Part shown: piece by piece, positions 27,531-36,281 of the stretch | Numbering within the stretch: the first letter of the stretch is position 1 | How the letters are laid out: each line of letters begins with the position of its first letter | Assembly (NCBI GenBank): GCA_004796425.1 | Contig: QZLB01000236.1 | Span: 1 to 55,592, forward strand | Source of the DNA: Desulfobulbaceae bacterium | GTDB taxonomy: Bacteria > Desulfobacterota > Desulfobulbia > Desulfobulbales > Desulfocapsaceae | Length of the DNA: 55,592 nucleotides | Reading direction: 5' to 3' | Program-made: the position numbers and the translations under genes | The notes under the pieces: model-generated | Database searches by the model: none | Seen by the model: the letters and a program-made list of their open reading frames with translations, nothing else | Told to the model about the DNA's origin: nothing

Positions 27531-28730
27531 TTATTTCTGAAAACTGCGTGCAATACCGAGTTGTAAACCTCTCAGTTCTGCTAATCCTTTGAGGCGACCA
27601 ATAGCGCTGTAGCCAGGGTTCTCTGGACGCTTTTTGTTCAGATCATCCAATATCGTATGGCCATGATCCGGTCTGAATGGAATTTGCCAATCTTTTCTGC
27701 CATCATCCTGCCGGCGCTTCATTTCAAGTAACAGCTCTCTTACGATTTCAAACATATCGATGGAACCACCAAGGTGACTGGCTTCGTAAAAGCTGCCATC
27801 AGGATTGCGTTGGGTGGAGCGTAAATGGGTACAATGGATTCTCGAGCCAAACTCACGTACCATGGCCGGGAGATCATTGCTGGCACGGGGGCTAAAAGAG
27901 CCGGTGCAGAGACAGATACCGTTCGAAGGACTTTCAACTGCTCCCAATAAACCCCTGACATCATCTGCCGTGGAAACAATACGTGGCAAGCCGAGAATCG
28001 GAAAAGGAGGGTCATCCGGGTGGACTGCCATTTTTACCCCGACTTCTTCTGCGATGGGTATTACTTCTTGAAGGAATCGATAATGATTTTGCTTCAAAGT
28101 ATTTGCATCAGTACCCTTATATTTTGCCAGCAATTCATGGATATCCTCAAGCTTCAAGCTCATCTTCTTACCGGGGAAAATGTCGATGATTGAATTGCAG
28201 AACTCCGCCCGCTGTTTATCGGACATGGAAGCATAGAACTCTTTCGCAGCTTCAAGTTGTGTAGTGGTGTAATCATTTTCCGAACCTGGTCTTTGCAGCA
28301 TATAAATTTCAAAGGCTGCAAATTGAACAGGATCGAAAAAGAGGCACTCTGATCCGTCTTTGAGTCGATAGGCGAGATCGGTTCTCACCCAGTCGAGTAC
28401 CGGCATAAAGTTATAAATTACGAGATCTATCCCTTCTGCTCCCAGGTTCTTCAGTGACTGCTTGTAGTTATTTATATAGTGCTTGAAGTTACCGTTTCTG
28501 GTTTTGATTTCTTCGTGGAGGGGCAGCGATTCTACGGCCACCCACTTGAGCCCCGCATCTTCGATGAGCCGTTTCCGAGCGCGGATTGACTCTTGTGGCC
28601 AGACCTCCCCGTACTCAAGTTCATGGAGCGATGTGTAAATTCCACTTGCACCAGCCTGGCGGATATCACTTAGAGAAACGCTGTCCTCCGGACCATACCA
28701 GCGCATACATTCTTGCATTGATAATGTCAT
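27531..28730 (-). CDS. uxuA: Mannonate dehydratase
   Basis: Dehydrates D-mannonate to 2-keto-3-deoxy-D-gluconate (KDG), a Fe2+/Mn2+-dependent TIM-barrel enzyme. 399 residues (E. coli UxuA 394). Landmarks: MRWYGPEDSVSLSDIRQAGASG at the N-terminus, VAVESLPLHEEIKTRNGN, MAVHPDDPPFPILGLPRIV, LCTGSFSPRASND and PFRPDHGHTILDDL, including the His/Asp/Cys metal ligands. It is the second gene of a two-gene minus-strand unit with the mannonate oxidoreductase, transcribed divergently from hexR. Confidence 0.96.
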   Translation of the reverse strand: MTLSMQECMRWYGPEDSVSLSDIRQAGASGIYTSLHELEYGEVWPQESIRARKRLIEDAGLKWVAVESLPLHEEIKTRNGNFKHYINNYKQSLKNLGAEGIDLVIYNFMPVLDWVRTDLAYRLKDGSECLFFDPVQFAAFEIYMLQRPGSENDYTTTQLEAAKEFYASMSDKQRAEFCNSIIDIFPGKKMSLKLEDIHELLAKYKGTDANTLKQNHYRFLQEVIPIAEEVGVKMAVHPDDPPFPILGLPRIVSTADDVRGLLGAVESPSNGICLCTGSFSPRASNDLPAMVREFGSRIHCTHLRSTQRNPDGSFYEASHLGGSIDMFEIVRELLLEMKRRQDDGRKDWQIPFRPDHGHTILDDLNKKRPENPGYSAIGRLKGLAELRGLQLGIARSFQK

Positions 28731-28801
28731 ACTGTCTACTTCTGCCTCTGTTTTGCTACCGTGGTGGTTGCTTGCTTCAGAATCCTCAGCGCAATAGGTC
28801 G

Positions 28802-29617
28802 TTAAATATTATGAACAAGGTAGCCACCGTCGACTGGAATGGAAACACCCGTTACAAAGCCGGAGGCTTTCTCACTTGCAAGAAAAAGCGTAGCCCCTGC
28901 CAATTCCGCGACATCACCAAAGCGACCATACGGTGTGTGGGCAATCACAGCTTTGCCGCGTTCAGTGTATTCGCCCGTTTCCTGATCTACAAGGAGCGCT
29001 TTGTTTTGTTTGCCGAGGAAGAAGCCCGGGGCAATCGCATTAACGCGAATTCCGTGGCTGGCAAATTCATTTGCTGAAGCCATGGTAAGATTCAGGGTCG
29101 CTGACTTTGCTGCATCATACGCCCAAACCCCTGAAAGCGGGTTGTAGGAAGCCATTGAGGTAATATTGATAATAGAGCCCTGAAGGTTGTTCTCAATCCA
29201 ATAGGAGCAGAGGATCTTGGTCGGGACCATGAGACCTGCAACAAGATTCATATGGAGTACCTTCTGGAAGGTTTCCATATCGGTCTCAATAAAGGAGGAT
29301 TTACCTATGTTGCCGCCGACTCCATTGATAAGCAATTCTACACTGCCAAATTGTTGAGCCGCTGCCGCAAGTCCGTTTTTAACCTGCGCCTCATCGCCGG
29401 CATCAATTCTGTCTCCTCGGACCCGCTCACCAGCGTTGTTGATTGACAAAAGATGATCGAGCGCGCTGTCGATTGATTCCTGGGATCGACTCCAGACGAC
29501 GATATTGGCCCCAGCCTGCAAAAGTGCTTCTGACATGACTAGCCCGATTGCGCCAGCGCCACCTGAAATTATGGCTGTTTTTCCTTCAAGACTGAACATT
29601 GTTTCAAGATAGCTCAT
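28802..29617 (-). CDS. uxuB: SDR-family D-mannonate oxidoreductase (fructuronate reductase)
   Basis: 271-residue short-chain dehydrogenase: cofactor motif SGGAGAIG (TGxxxGIG-like) near residue 18, NGVGGN, and the catalytic Ser-Tyr-Lys with YDAAKSA; C-terminal PVDGGYLVHNI. Adjacent to uxuA, it is best read as reducing D-fructuronate to D-mannonate. This matches the SDR-type UxuB of Bacillus (YjmF) rather than the long-chain UxuB of E. coli. AGGTGA precedes the ATG at 29617. The promoter region carries a HexR-like operator at 29698-29710. Confidence 0.86.
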   Translation of the reverse strand: MSYLETMFSLEGKTAIISGGAGAIGLVMSEALLQAGANIVVWSRSQESIDSALDHLLSINNAGERVRGDRIDAGDEAQVKNGLAAAAQQFGSVELLINGVGGNIGKSSFIETDMETFQKVLHMNLVAGLMVPTKILCSYWIENNLQGSIINITSMASYNPLSGVWAYDAAKSATLNLTMASANEFASHGIRVNAIAPGFFLGKQNKALLVDQETGEYTERGKAVIAHTPYGRFGDVAELAGATLFLASEKASGFVTGVSIPVDGGYLVHNI

Positions 29618-29697
29618 AGGTATCACCTGTTGAATATGGATTTGTAATCATGGCCTCAGGGGTATCTTTGATAATGAATGACACGCAACGAAGCCGC

Positions 29698-29710
29698 GTA
29701 GTATAACTAC
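29698..29710. promoter_or_regulatory. HexR-like operator 1 (uxuB-uxuA side)
   Basis: GTAGTATAACTAC: arms GTAGT/ACTAC around an ATA centre, followed by AA. It fits the published HexR-type pattern TGTARTWWWAYTACA except for the first T. It lies 80 nt before the uxuB ATG and overlaps TATACT, a possible minus-strand -10 box. Confidence 0.6.
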
Positions 29711-29852
29711 AAGGTATTGGTTTTTAGCCGAAAAATCGTTAATTTCTGGTTGCCTTTCTCGCTGTGGCGACAATAGTATTACCAAAGAAAGAAAAAATAT
29801 CTACCTGAAGTTGTATTGAAATTCGCAAAATAGTCCACCAGCCAGACGTTTT

Positions 29853-29865
29853 GTAGTAAAACAAC
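29853..29865. promoter_or_regulatory. HexR-like operator 2 (one mismatch)
   Basis: GTAGTAAAACAAC, preceded by TT: same arms with one mismatch in the right half. It lies just upstream of the hexR -35 box. A still weaker copy (ATAGTATTACCAA) is at 29772-29784. Confidence 0.4.
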
Positions 29866-29873
29866 AAAACAGA

Positions 29874-29902
29874 TTGACACAGCCCGGCATTAGTAGTATT
29901 AC
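29874..29902 (+). promoter_or_regulatory. σ70 promoter of the hexR-kdgK uronate operon
   Basis: Perfect TTGACA (29874-29879), 17-nt spacer, TATTAC (29897-29902). The -10 box lies inside operator 3, so a bound repressor would block RNA polymerase. Confidence 0.65.
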
Positions 29903-29905
29903 TAC
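29893..29905. promoter_or_regulatory. HexR-like operator 3 overlapping the -10 box
   Basis: GTAGTATTACTAC: 6-bp arms GTAGTA/TACTAC around one base. It differs from operator 1 at a single position and ends 21 nt before the hexR ATG. Confidence 0.62.
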
Positions 29906-29926
29906 GCAAAATTTTAGGAATTGGAT

Positions 29927-30784
29927 ATGAAAGAAGATCTGCTGAAAAAAATTACTGGTCTCATAAATGAGTTGAATCCATCCGAGGCAAAAGTTGCCAA
30001 GTATGTGCTTGCATCCCCAGATGAGGTTGTCCATCAGAGTATTGCGGCCGTTGCCCAGGCCTCAGGTGTGAGTGAGCCAACCGTGATGCGATTTTGTCGT
30101 TCGCTTGGTTGTAAGGGGTATCAGGATCTTAAGCTTGGTCTTGCGGTGTCTCTTGCGGGCGATACTCCCTATGTGCATACGTCTATTAACCAGGAAGACA
30201 GCACCGCGCAAATGGCTGAGAAGGTGTGCCACTATTCTTCAAACTCGCTTCGTATTCTTTATGAATCATTGGATATGGAAAGAGTGGCAAGGGCTATCAC
30301 AACATTGAACAATGCCTCAAGAATTGAGATTTTCGGTTCCGGGGCCTCTGGTATTGTAGCACTTGACGCACAGCATAAATTATTCAGAACCAAAGTACCT
30401 ACCGTTGCCTATCGTGACAGCCATCTGCAGATGATGTCCGCCGCCAGTCTTGATGAGAAATGTGTCGCGCTGGCAATTTCCTACACGGGCCAGTCATACA
30501 ATATTATAAATGCGGCCAAAATGGCTGCCGAGCAAGGCGCATCTGTCATCGGGATCACTGACAAGGATTCACCACTTGCGGCCTGCTGCGATATTGTCAT
30601 TAACAACCCCAATATTGAGGATACAACGCTTTTTGCACCGATGGTGTCGCGTATTTGTCAGTTGGTGATCGTTGATATCCTTACCACCGGTATCGCGATG
30701 GAGAAAGGTACAGAAGCATGGGAGCACTTAAAGAAAATAAAGCAGAGTGTCGGCTCCCTTCGACCACCCAAGAACATTACCTAG
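29927..30784 (+). CDS. hexR: HexR-type RpiR-family transcriptional regulator
   Basis: 285 residues: N-terminal RpiR helix-turn-helix (1-77) and a SIS sugar-phosphate isomerase-like sensor domain (~125-255). The segment IAAVAQASGVSEPTVMRFCRS and the following GDTPYV are very close to E. coli HexR, and the C-terminus LKKIKQSVGSLR also follows that pattern. HexR proteins are KDPG-responsive repressors or activators of Entner-Doudoroff genes. Here KDPG is made by the next gene (kdgK) and consumed by eda, so induction by pathway product fits. ATG 29927 has AGGAA 6 nt upstream. kdgK begins only 3 nt after its stop, and HexR-like operators flank its promoter, which implies autoregulation. Confidence 0.78.
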   Translation: MKEDLLKKITGLINELNPSEAKVAKYVLASPDEVVHQSIAAVAQASGVSEPTVMRFCRSLGCKGYQDLKLGLAVSLAGDTPYVHTSINQEDSTAQMAEKVCHYSSNSLRILYESLDMERVARAITTLNNASRIEIFGSGASGIVALDAQHKLFRTKVPTVAYRDSHLQMMSAASLDEKCVALAISYTGQSYNIINAAKMAAEQGASVIGITDKDSPLAACCDIVINNPNIEDTTLFAPMVSRICQLVIVDILTTGIAMEKGTEAWEHLKKIKQSVGSLRPPKNIT

Positions 30785-30787
30785 ATC

Positions 30788-31765
30788 ATGATATCTGCAA
30801 ATTCGGAATCACATAGCCTGTCAATCGCTCTCGTGGGCGAATGTATGATTGAATTGCAGGAAGTTGAGCCGGGCAGGATTCAGCAGACATTTGGTGGTGA
30901 TACGCTCAATACGGCGATCTACATGGCCCGTCTGAGGGAGATCTTCCCTGCTCGAATTGATTATGTCACCGCCTTGGGGTGTGATGGATTCAGTGCCCAG
31001 ATGATTAAATTCTGGGAAGCGGAAGGGGTTGGAAGTGACCTGGTTCAGCGCCAGGAAGGAGCGTTGCCTGGACTGTATTATATCCAGCTCGATGGAAATG
31101 GAGAAAGACGCTTCAGTTACTGGCGTGGTGAAGCGGCAGTGAAAAAGTGCTTTGAGTATAGTGGTGGGCAGAAAATACTCGATCAATTGGCACAGTATGA
31201 TGGCGTGTATCTCAGTGGGATCAGCGTTGCCGTTCTGACTCCAACCAGCAGAACACTGCTTTTTGATCGATTGGTGCAACTCGTTCGTTCAGGTACAAAG
31301 CTTTTCCTTGATTATAACTACCGCCCCCACCTGTGGACTGCTGAGATTTCAATCGCAGAGACTTACCAGAATCTCTTATCGATTTGTGACACCGTTTTCG
31401 TCGGACTGGATGAGCTGATGGAAATTCATGGCATATCATCGGAAGCTGCCGGCCATGAGTACCTTGCACGTCAAGGTGTGAGAGAGTCGGTAATTCGGAG
31501 TGGAGCAGATCCTTGTTCAATTTGTCTCGCAGGTGACGCAATTATCGTTAACGCAGAGAGAGATGTCAACGTGGTGGATACAACTGCCGCCGGCGATTCG
31601 TTTAGCGGAGCGTATCTTCTGGCAAGAAATTCAGGGTGCTCAATTGAAACAGCAGCTCGAATTGCCCATACCATGGCAGCATATGTTATTGGCTTTAAAG
31701 GAGCAGTTGCACCGTTGGATAAAATGCCAGATTTTGCTGCCTTGGTGCACGATGCAAAAGGTTGA
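30788..31765 (+). CDS. kdgK: 2-dehydro-3-deoxygluconokinase
   Basis: PfkB/ribokinase-fold kinase (325 residues) that phosphorylates KDG to KDPG with ATP. Visible: N-terminal VGECMIELQ, sugar-site FGGDTLNTAIYMARL (the KdgK spelling), LPGLYYIQLDGNGERRFSYWRG, and the catalytic anion-hole motif DTTAAGDSFSGAYL with the base Asp. It lies between hexR and the dehydrogenase genes at the head of the catabolic operon. The product is the HexR effector and the Eda substrate. Confidence 0.93.
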   Translation: MISANSESHSLSIALVGECMIELQEVEPGRIQQTFGGDTLNTAIYMARLREIFPARIDYVTALGCDGFSAQMIKFWEAEGVGSDLVQRQEGALPGLYYIQLDGNGERRFSYWRGEAAVKKCFEYSGGQKILDQLAQYDGVYLSGISVAVLTPTSRTLLFDRLVQLVRSGTKLFLDYNYRPHLWTAEISIAETYQNLLSICDTVFVGLDELMEIHGISSEAAGHEYLARQGVRESVIRSGADPCSICLAGDAIIVNAERDVNVVDTTAAGDSFSGAYLLARNSGCSIETAARIAHTMAAYVIGFKGAVAPLDKMPDFAALVHDAKG

Positions 31766-31810
31766 ACGGTTGTTGGTTTATAAAGCAAGAGGTTGAGGAG
31801 CATAAATAAA

Positions 31811-32827
31811 ATGACTGATATTCTCGTAAATCACAACGAGTTGAAGGGGTTAGTTGTTGAGAGATTGACTGAGGCAGGGCTTAACACAGACCATGCAACG
31901 ATTGTTGCAGATGTGCTGGTCCATGCAGATCTCAGAGGTGTTCGGTCTCACGGTGTTATCAGAACAGAACATTATGTGACCCGTCTCAAAGCAGGGAGTT
32001 TGAATTCAGATCCTGAGTTCACGGTGAAACAGGTCAAATCAGGAGCAATGATCCTCAATGCAGATGCAGGAATGGGTCACGTAGCCTGTTGTGTTGCGAT
32101 GGATAAGGCTGTGGAGATGGCAAAAGAGACAGGGATCGCCATGGTCGGGGTCGAAAACGGCAGCCATTGCGGCGCGCTCTCATATTTTGTTCTTCGTGCG
32201 GTTGCGTCTGATATGATCGGGTTGGCAATAACTCATACCGATAAATGTGTCGCACCGTTTGGTGGTGCGCAACCGTTCTTTGGCACCAATCCCATCGCTT
32301 TTGGTTTTCCTGCAGAGAAACATGATCCCGTTATATTGGATATGGCGACGAGTAATACTGCGTTCGGCAATATCCTCCATGCCAAGGAGCAGGGAAAATC
32401 GATCCCTAATGACTGGGGAATTGATGGAAATGGTTCACCAACAACCAACCCGGATGAGGTTGAAGCAATGATCCCTTTTGGTGGGTACAAAGGGTATGGC
32501 TTGGCGCTGGTGATAGATGTTTTAAGCGGTGTGCTGATGGGAGCAAAATACGGACCTCATATTACCGCGATGTATGGAGATTATGATAAGCCGCGGGAGC
32601 TCGCCAGTCTGATGATCGCGATCGATCCTGGCACGTTTATCTCTGGCGCTCAGTTCAAAAAGACAATGGATGCAATGATTGATGACCTGCATGCTCAGCC
32701 AACCGCTCCTGGCCATGAAAAGGTCATGGTGCCAGGTGAACCTCAGGTCAATCTGGAAAGAACGAACCGAAAAAATGGAGTTCCGGTGGTTGACACCATT
32801 TACGACTGGCTGCGAACGGGAAAATAA
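31811..32827 (+). CDS. Ldh2-family NAD(P)-dependent oxidoreductase (AllD/YjmC-like)
   Basis: 338 residues of the malate/L-lactate/ureidoglycolate dehydrogenase family, which has its own non-Rossmann fold. Motifs: ADLRGVRSHGVIRTEHYV with the catalytic His, ENGSHCGALSYFV, FGGAQPFFGTNPIAF, and FGGYKGYGLALVIDVLSGVL. The sequence reads most like ureidoglycolate dehydrogenase AllD, but the context is uronate catabolism. The Bacillus exu locus carries a homologous gene (yjmC) next to a Zn-alcohol dehydrogenase gene (yjmD), as here. It presumably interconverts a 2-keto and 2-hydroxy sugar acid. GAGGAG 10 nt before ATG 31811 supports the start. Confidence 0.8.
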   Translation: MTDILVNHNELKGLVVERLTEAGLNTDHATIVADVLVHADLRGVRSHGVIRTEHYVTRLKAGSLNSDPEFTVKQVKSGAMILNADAGMGHVACCVAMDKAVEMAKETGIAMVGVENGSHCGALSYFVLRAVASDMIGLAITHTDKCVAPFGGAQPFFGTNPIAFGFPAEKHDPVILDMATSNTAFGNILHAKEQGKSIPNDWGIDGNGSPTTNPDEVEAMIPFGGYKGYGLALVIDVLSGVLMGAKYGPHITAMYGDYDKPRELASLMIAIDPGTFISGAQFKKTMDAMIDDLHAQPTAPGHEKVMVPGEPQVNLERTNRKNGVPVVDTIYDWLRTGK

Positions 32828-32870
32828 AAGAGGAGATCTGTCCGCCTCAATTAAACGATTAGATAACACG

Positions 32871-33890
32871 ATGAAAGTTGTTGAAATATCAGATACCAGG
32901 AAAATTACGATAATCGAGAAGGTAGAACCGCAGATTGTAAATCCCGATGATGTGATCATTCGAGTTGCTGCGGTTTCCATTTGCGGGACTGATGTTCATA
33001 CGTTTACCAACACCCATCCCTTTGTCAAACCTCCCGTTGTTGTCGGCCATGAATGCAGCGGCGTGGTAACTGCAATCGGTAGTAAGGTTAAATCAGTGAA
33101 GATTGGTGACAGGGTTGCAGTTGATCCGGTTTTAGGATGCGGTACCTGTACACCTTGTACAATAGGCAGACCCAATGCCTGTGCTGAAGTTAAGTGTCGC
33201 GGGGTGCATGTTGAAGGGGCAATGCAAGAGTTTTTTAAAATCCGGGAACAGGATGTTTATGTACTCCCCGATTCGCTGAGTGATACCGTGTTGGGCGCTG
33301 CGATTGAACCGTTCGCCATTGGCGCTCAGGCCGTCTGGAGAGGTGGCGTAAGGTCAGGACAAAACATGGTTATTTTTGGGGCCGGACCCATCGGTCTTAC
33401 CACCATGCTGATGGCAAAAGTCAGAGGCGCCGAATGTATCCTGGTGGATCTGAAAGACGACCGTCTGGATAATGCCATACGCTTAGGCGCCGCGGCTGCC
33501 ATTCGAGCAGATGCGGATGATCTCAAGGAGCAGGTGAGGGGAGTGACCGGGGATCAGGGAGTGTTGGTAACCTGTGATGCTGTTGGGAATCCAGATATTG
33601 TTGATCGATGTGTGGAGCTTGTCGATCCAACGGGGACGGTGATTTTACTCGGTATGGATGGAAGTCAGAATAATGTTACAGAACTCGATATTTTCAGAAA
33701 GGAACTGACCGTGGTGGGGAGCCGAATGAATTCCGGCATGTTCCCGACAGTTCTCGATCTCGTGGGACAGGACCAGTTACCTCTCTCTGAAATCCTGACC
33801 CACCGTTTTTCCTGTGAGCGTGCGGATCACGCATTTGATATGGCCATTGAGCAGCCAGATGGCTTTATAAAAGCGGTCATAACCTTTTAG
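32871..33890 (+). CDS. Zinc-dependent alcohol dehydrogenase (RspB/LgoD/YjmD-like)
   Basis: 339-residue medium-chain dehydrogenase. The catalytic zinc site (SICGTDVHTF, GHECSG), four structural-zinc cysteines (CGTCTPCTIGRPNAC) and NAD site FGAGPIGLTTMLMAK are intact. ELTVVGSRMNSGMFP near the C-terminus follows RspB and the L-galactonate/L-gulonate 5-dehydrogenases, which yield D-tagaturonate or D-fructuronate. Both would enter this pathway directly. The start is ATG 32871; 64 further in-frame codons upstream overlap the previous gene and have no family resemblance. AGGAGA lies rather far upstream. Confidence 0.8.
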   Translation: MKVVEISDTRKITIIEKVEPQIVNPDDVIIRVAAVSICGTDVHTFTNTHPFVKPPVVVGHECSGVVTAIGSKVKSVKIGDRVAVDPVLGCGTCTPCTIGRPNACAEVKCRGVHVEGAMQEFFKIREQDVYVLPDSLSDTVLGAAIEPFAIGAQAVWRGGVRSGQNMVIFGAGPIGLTTMLMAKVRGAECILVDLKDDRLDNAIRLGAAAAIRADADDLKEQVRGVTGDQGVLVTCDAVGNPDIVDRCVELVDPTGTVILLGMDGSQNNVTELDIFRKELTVVGSRMNSGMFPTVLDLVGQDQLPLSEILTHRFSCERADHAFDMAIEQPDGFIKAVITF

Positions 33891-33992
33891 CATCAGCTCC
33901 CGGTTAAGCGAAAGGAGTGTGCAAACCGATCATGTCTGGTGATATCGATACCGGTAATCACGGATGATGTGACCCGAATAGAGGATAAAATA

Positions 33993-34829
33993 ATGCAGAT
34001 ACGACAGCCAATTCACCCTGACCATGCAATGGTGTTAGACACAGAGGAGTTGCGGGCAGAGTTTCTTGTTGAACGCGTCTTTGTCAAAGACCAGATAAGC
34101 CTGACCTATAGTCATGTCGACCGGATAATTGTCGGTGGAGTCTATCCTGTTACATCAAGCCTCTTATTTGATGAGCAACTTGGCGGAAAGGTGGGCGGGG
34201 CGTATCTGCTCGAGAGAAGAGAGCTCGGCCTTATAAATCTGGGTGGCAGTGGACGGATAACAGCCGATGGAAAAACCTTTGAGCTTGATACGTACCATGG
34301 TCTCTACCTCGGGAAAGGGACTCAAAATGTCACCTTTGAGTCGGCCGATAGCATGAAGCCGGCAATGTTCTATCTGGCATGTACGCCAGCCCATAAAGTT
34401 TACCCATCCAGAACAATCCTGCCAAATCAAACGATTACAGAGAATCTGGGGGCGCCTGAAACATGCAATTGTAGAACCATTAATAAATATTTCCATCCCG
34501 AAGTGTTACCAACCTGTCAACTGAGTCTCGGATTAACCAGGATCGCAACGGGAAGTAACTGGAATACGATGCCAACTCATACTCATGAGCGGAGGATGGA
34601 GGTCTATTTCTACACTGAGATGAGTGATGAATCGGTGGTCTTCCACTTTATGGGGGAACCATCTGAAACACGTCATATTGTCGCGCGGAACCATCAGGCT
34701 GTTATCTCACCAAGCTGGTCGATACATTCAGGCGTGGGGACCGGGGCATATGCCTTTATCTGGGCGATGGCAGGAGAGAACCAACAATTTGATGATATGG
34801 ATTTTGTCGATATGAAGGATTTGAAATGA
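33993..34829 (+). CDS. kduI: 5-dehydro-4-deoxy-D-glucuronate isomerase
   Basis: Cupin-fold isomerase converting 5-keto-4-deoxyuronate (DKI), released from unsaturated uronates, into 3-deoxy-D-glycero-2,5-hexodiulosonate (DKII). 278 residues, exactly the E. coli length. Landmarks: MQIRQPIHPDHA start, FFVKDQISLTYSHVDR-like region, ERRELGLINLGGSG, MPTHTHERRMEVYFY with zinc-binding His/Glu, and the closing FDDMDFVDMKDLK. AGAGGA precedes ATG 33993. The next gene (eda) overlaps it by 4 nt. Confidence 0.95.
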   Translation: MQIRQPIHPDHAMVLDTEELRAEFLVERVFVKDQISLTYSHVDRIIVGGVYPVTSSLLFDEQLGGKVGGAYLLERRELGLINLGGSGRITADGKTFELDTYHGLYLGKGTQNVTFESADSMKPAMFYLACTPAHKVYPSRTILPNQTITENLGAPETCNCRTINKYFHPEVLPTCQLSLGLTRIATGSNWNTMPTHTHERRMEVYFYTEMSDESVVFHFMGEPSETRHIVARNHQAVISPSWSIHSGVGTGAYAFIWAMAGENQQFDDMDFVDMKDLK

Positions 34830-35476
34830 ATGTAAGAAACCCTCGAGATATAGAAGCAATGCTGGAACGTTTGAAACTTGTGCCAGTGGTGAGCCTTCCT
34901 TCGGTACAAGCTGGTCTGGAATTGGCTGAGATTCTTATCGATCACAATTTACCAGTGATTGAAGTGACTTTTAGAACGCCATATGCTGCCGATGCCATAT
35001 CTGCAATGAAAGAAAAATTCAACGAGTTGTTGATTCTTGCGGGAACCGTACTGGCCAAAGATCAGGTTGATATCGCCTCTGATGCTGGGGCGGAATGTAT
35101 TGTTATTCCAGGCTTTCATGCAGGGCTGGTAGATTATTGTCAAGCAAAAAACCTCATGGTTTGCCCTGGTACGGTAACACCGAGCGAGGTCTTGCAATGC
35201 TATCATATGGGATTGAAAACCGTGAAGTTCTTTCCAGCAGAAGTTTCCGGTGGTGCCGCGATGCTCAAGGCGATGGCGGCTGTCTTTACTGATATGAAAT
35301 TTATGCCCACGGGGGGCATAAACCTTAACAACCTTCGCGAATACTTGAGTCTTGATTCAGTATTCTGTTGCGGCGGAAGCTGGCTCGCTCCTGAAGATAT
35401 GTTGCAACAGGAAAAGTGGGATGCGATAGCGCAGCGTATTGGTCTTGCGACGAAGCAAATTGACCAACAGTTATAG
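34826..35476 (+). CDS. eda: KDPG/4-hydroxy-2-oxoglutarate aldolase
   Basis: 216-residue class I aldolase that splits KDPG into pyruvate and glyceraldehyde-3-phosphate. Key residues seen: VIEVTFRTPYA (active-site Glu), GTVLAKDQ, CPGTVTPSEV, the Schiff-base lysine in LKTVKFFPAE, and FMPTGGINLNNL for phosphate binding. The ATG overlaps the kduI stop (ATGA), so the two are translationally coupled. It completes the lower uronate route started by kdgK. Confidence 0.94.
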   Translation: MNVRNPRDIEAMLERLKLVPVVSLPSVQAGLELAEILIDHNLPVIEVTFRTPYAADAISAMKEKFNELLILAGTVLAKDQVDIASDAGAECIVIPGFHAGLVDYCQAKNLMVCPGTVTPSEVLQCYHMGLKTVKFFPAEVSGGAAMLKAMAAVFTDMKFMPTGGINLNNLREYLSLDSVFCCGGSWLAPEDMLQQEKWDAIAQRIGLATKQIDQQL

Positions 35477-35513
35477 CTGAAATGACTGGTTAACCATTTG
35501 ATATGAGAATGAT

Positions 35514-36281
35514 ATGAAACAACTTAATCTTTCGGGAAAAACGGCACTGGTAACAGGTGGAAACCTGGGGATTGGACGAGCAATTGTCCTCTCTCTGGCC
35601 CAGTGCGGTGCAGATGTGGCTTTTACATACTATTCCCACAAATCAGAGGGTGAGGAGACTGCCCGGGAAGTGTTGGCTCTGGGCAGGAAAGCACCACTCT
35701 TTCACCTTGATGCAACAGATGGTGCCCAGGTAAAAAAGGTTGCAAATCAGGCCGCCTCAGCACTCGGCGGACAAATTGATATTCTGATCAACAATGCCGG
35801 CCATCTTGTCGGGCGATCGACAATTGCTGAAATGAGTGACGAGCATTGGTTTAAAACCATAAATGTAAACCTGACATCTACCTTCTATGTGACCAGGGCT
35901 GTTCTCCCATTTATGAGTGGTGGTTGGGGGCGGATTGTCAACATGTCTTCTCTCGCAGCGCATAATGGCGGTGGACCAGGGGCTGTTGCCTATGCGGCGT
36001 CTAAGGCTGCAGTCATCACCTTTACCAGAGGGTTCAGTAAGGAGGTGGCCGGGCAGGGGATAACCGTCAATGCAGTGGCACCCGGTTTGATCCTCGAAAC
36101 ACCATTCCATGAAACATTCAACACCGATGAGGGAATACGTGGTGCGATTAACGCAACCCCGCTTAACCGAGGGGGGACACCCGAGGATGTTGCCAACACG
36201 GTGCTCTATTTTGCAAGCGATTTAGGTTCATTTATTACCGGCGAAACTGCTGAAATAAATGGCGGGTTACATTTCGCCTAA
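35514..36281 (+). CDS. SDR oxidoreductase, probable KduD-type DKII reductase
   Basis: 255-residue short-chain dehydrogenase: TGGNLGIGRA cofactor motif, NNAGHLVG, catalytic Ser (NMSSLAA), YAASKAA with the Tyr-Lys pair, and a FabG-like C-terminus (GETAEINGGLHFA). Placement after kduI-eda suggests the step DKII to KDG done by KduD in enterobacteria, which is also an SDR. Sequence alone cannot separate this from other 3-oxoacyl-reductase-like SDRs, so the role rests on context. It ends 209 nt before dctP. Confidence 0.72.
   Translation: MKQLNLSGKTALVTGGNLGIGRAIVLSLAQCGADVAFTYYSHKSEGEETAREVLALGRKAPLFHLDATDGAQVKKVANQAASALGGQIDILINNAGHLVGRSTIAEMSDEHWFKTINVNLTSTFYVTRAVLPFMSGGWGRIVNMSSLAAHNGGGPGAVAYAASKAAVITFTRGFSKEVAGQGITVNAVAPGLILETPFHETFNTDEGIRGAINATPLNRGGTPEDVANTVLYFASDLGSFITGETAEINGGLHFA

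Noticed and set aside
32679-32870. Upstream extension of the zinc dehydrogenase into the Ldh2 gene
   Set aside because: The added 64 residues overlap a conserved coding region in another frame and have no family resemblance.
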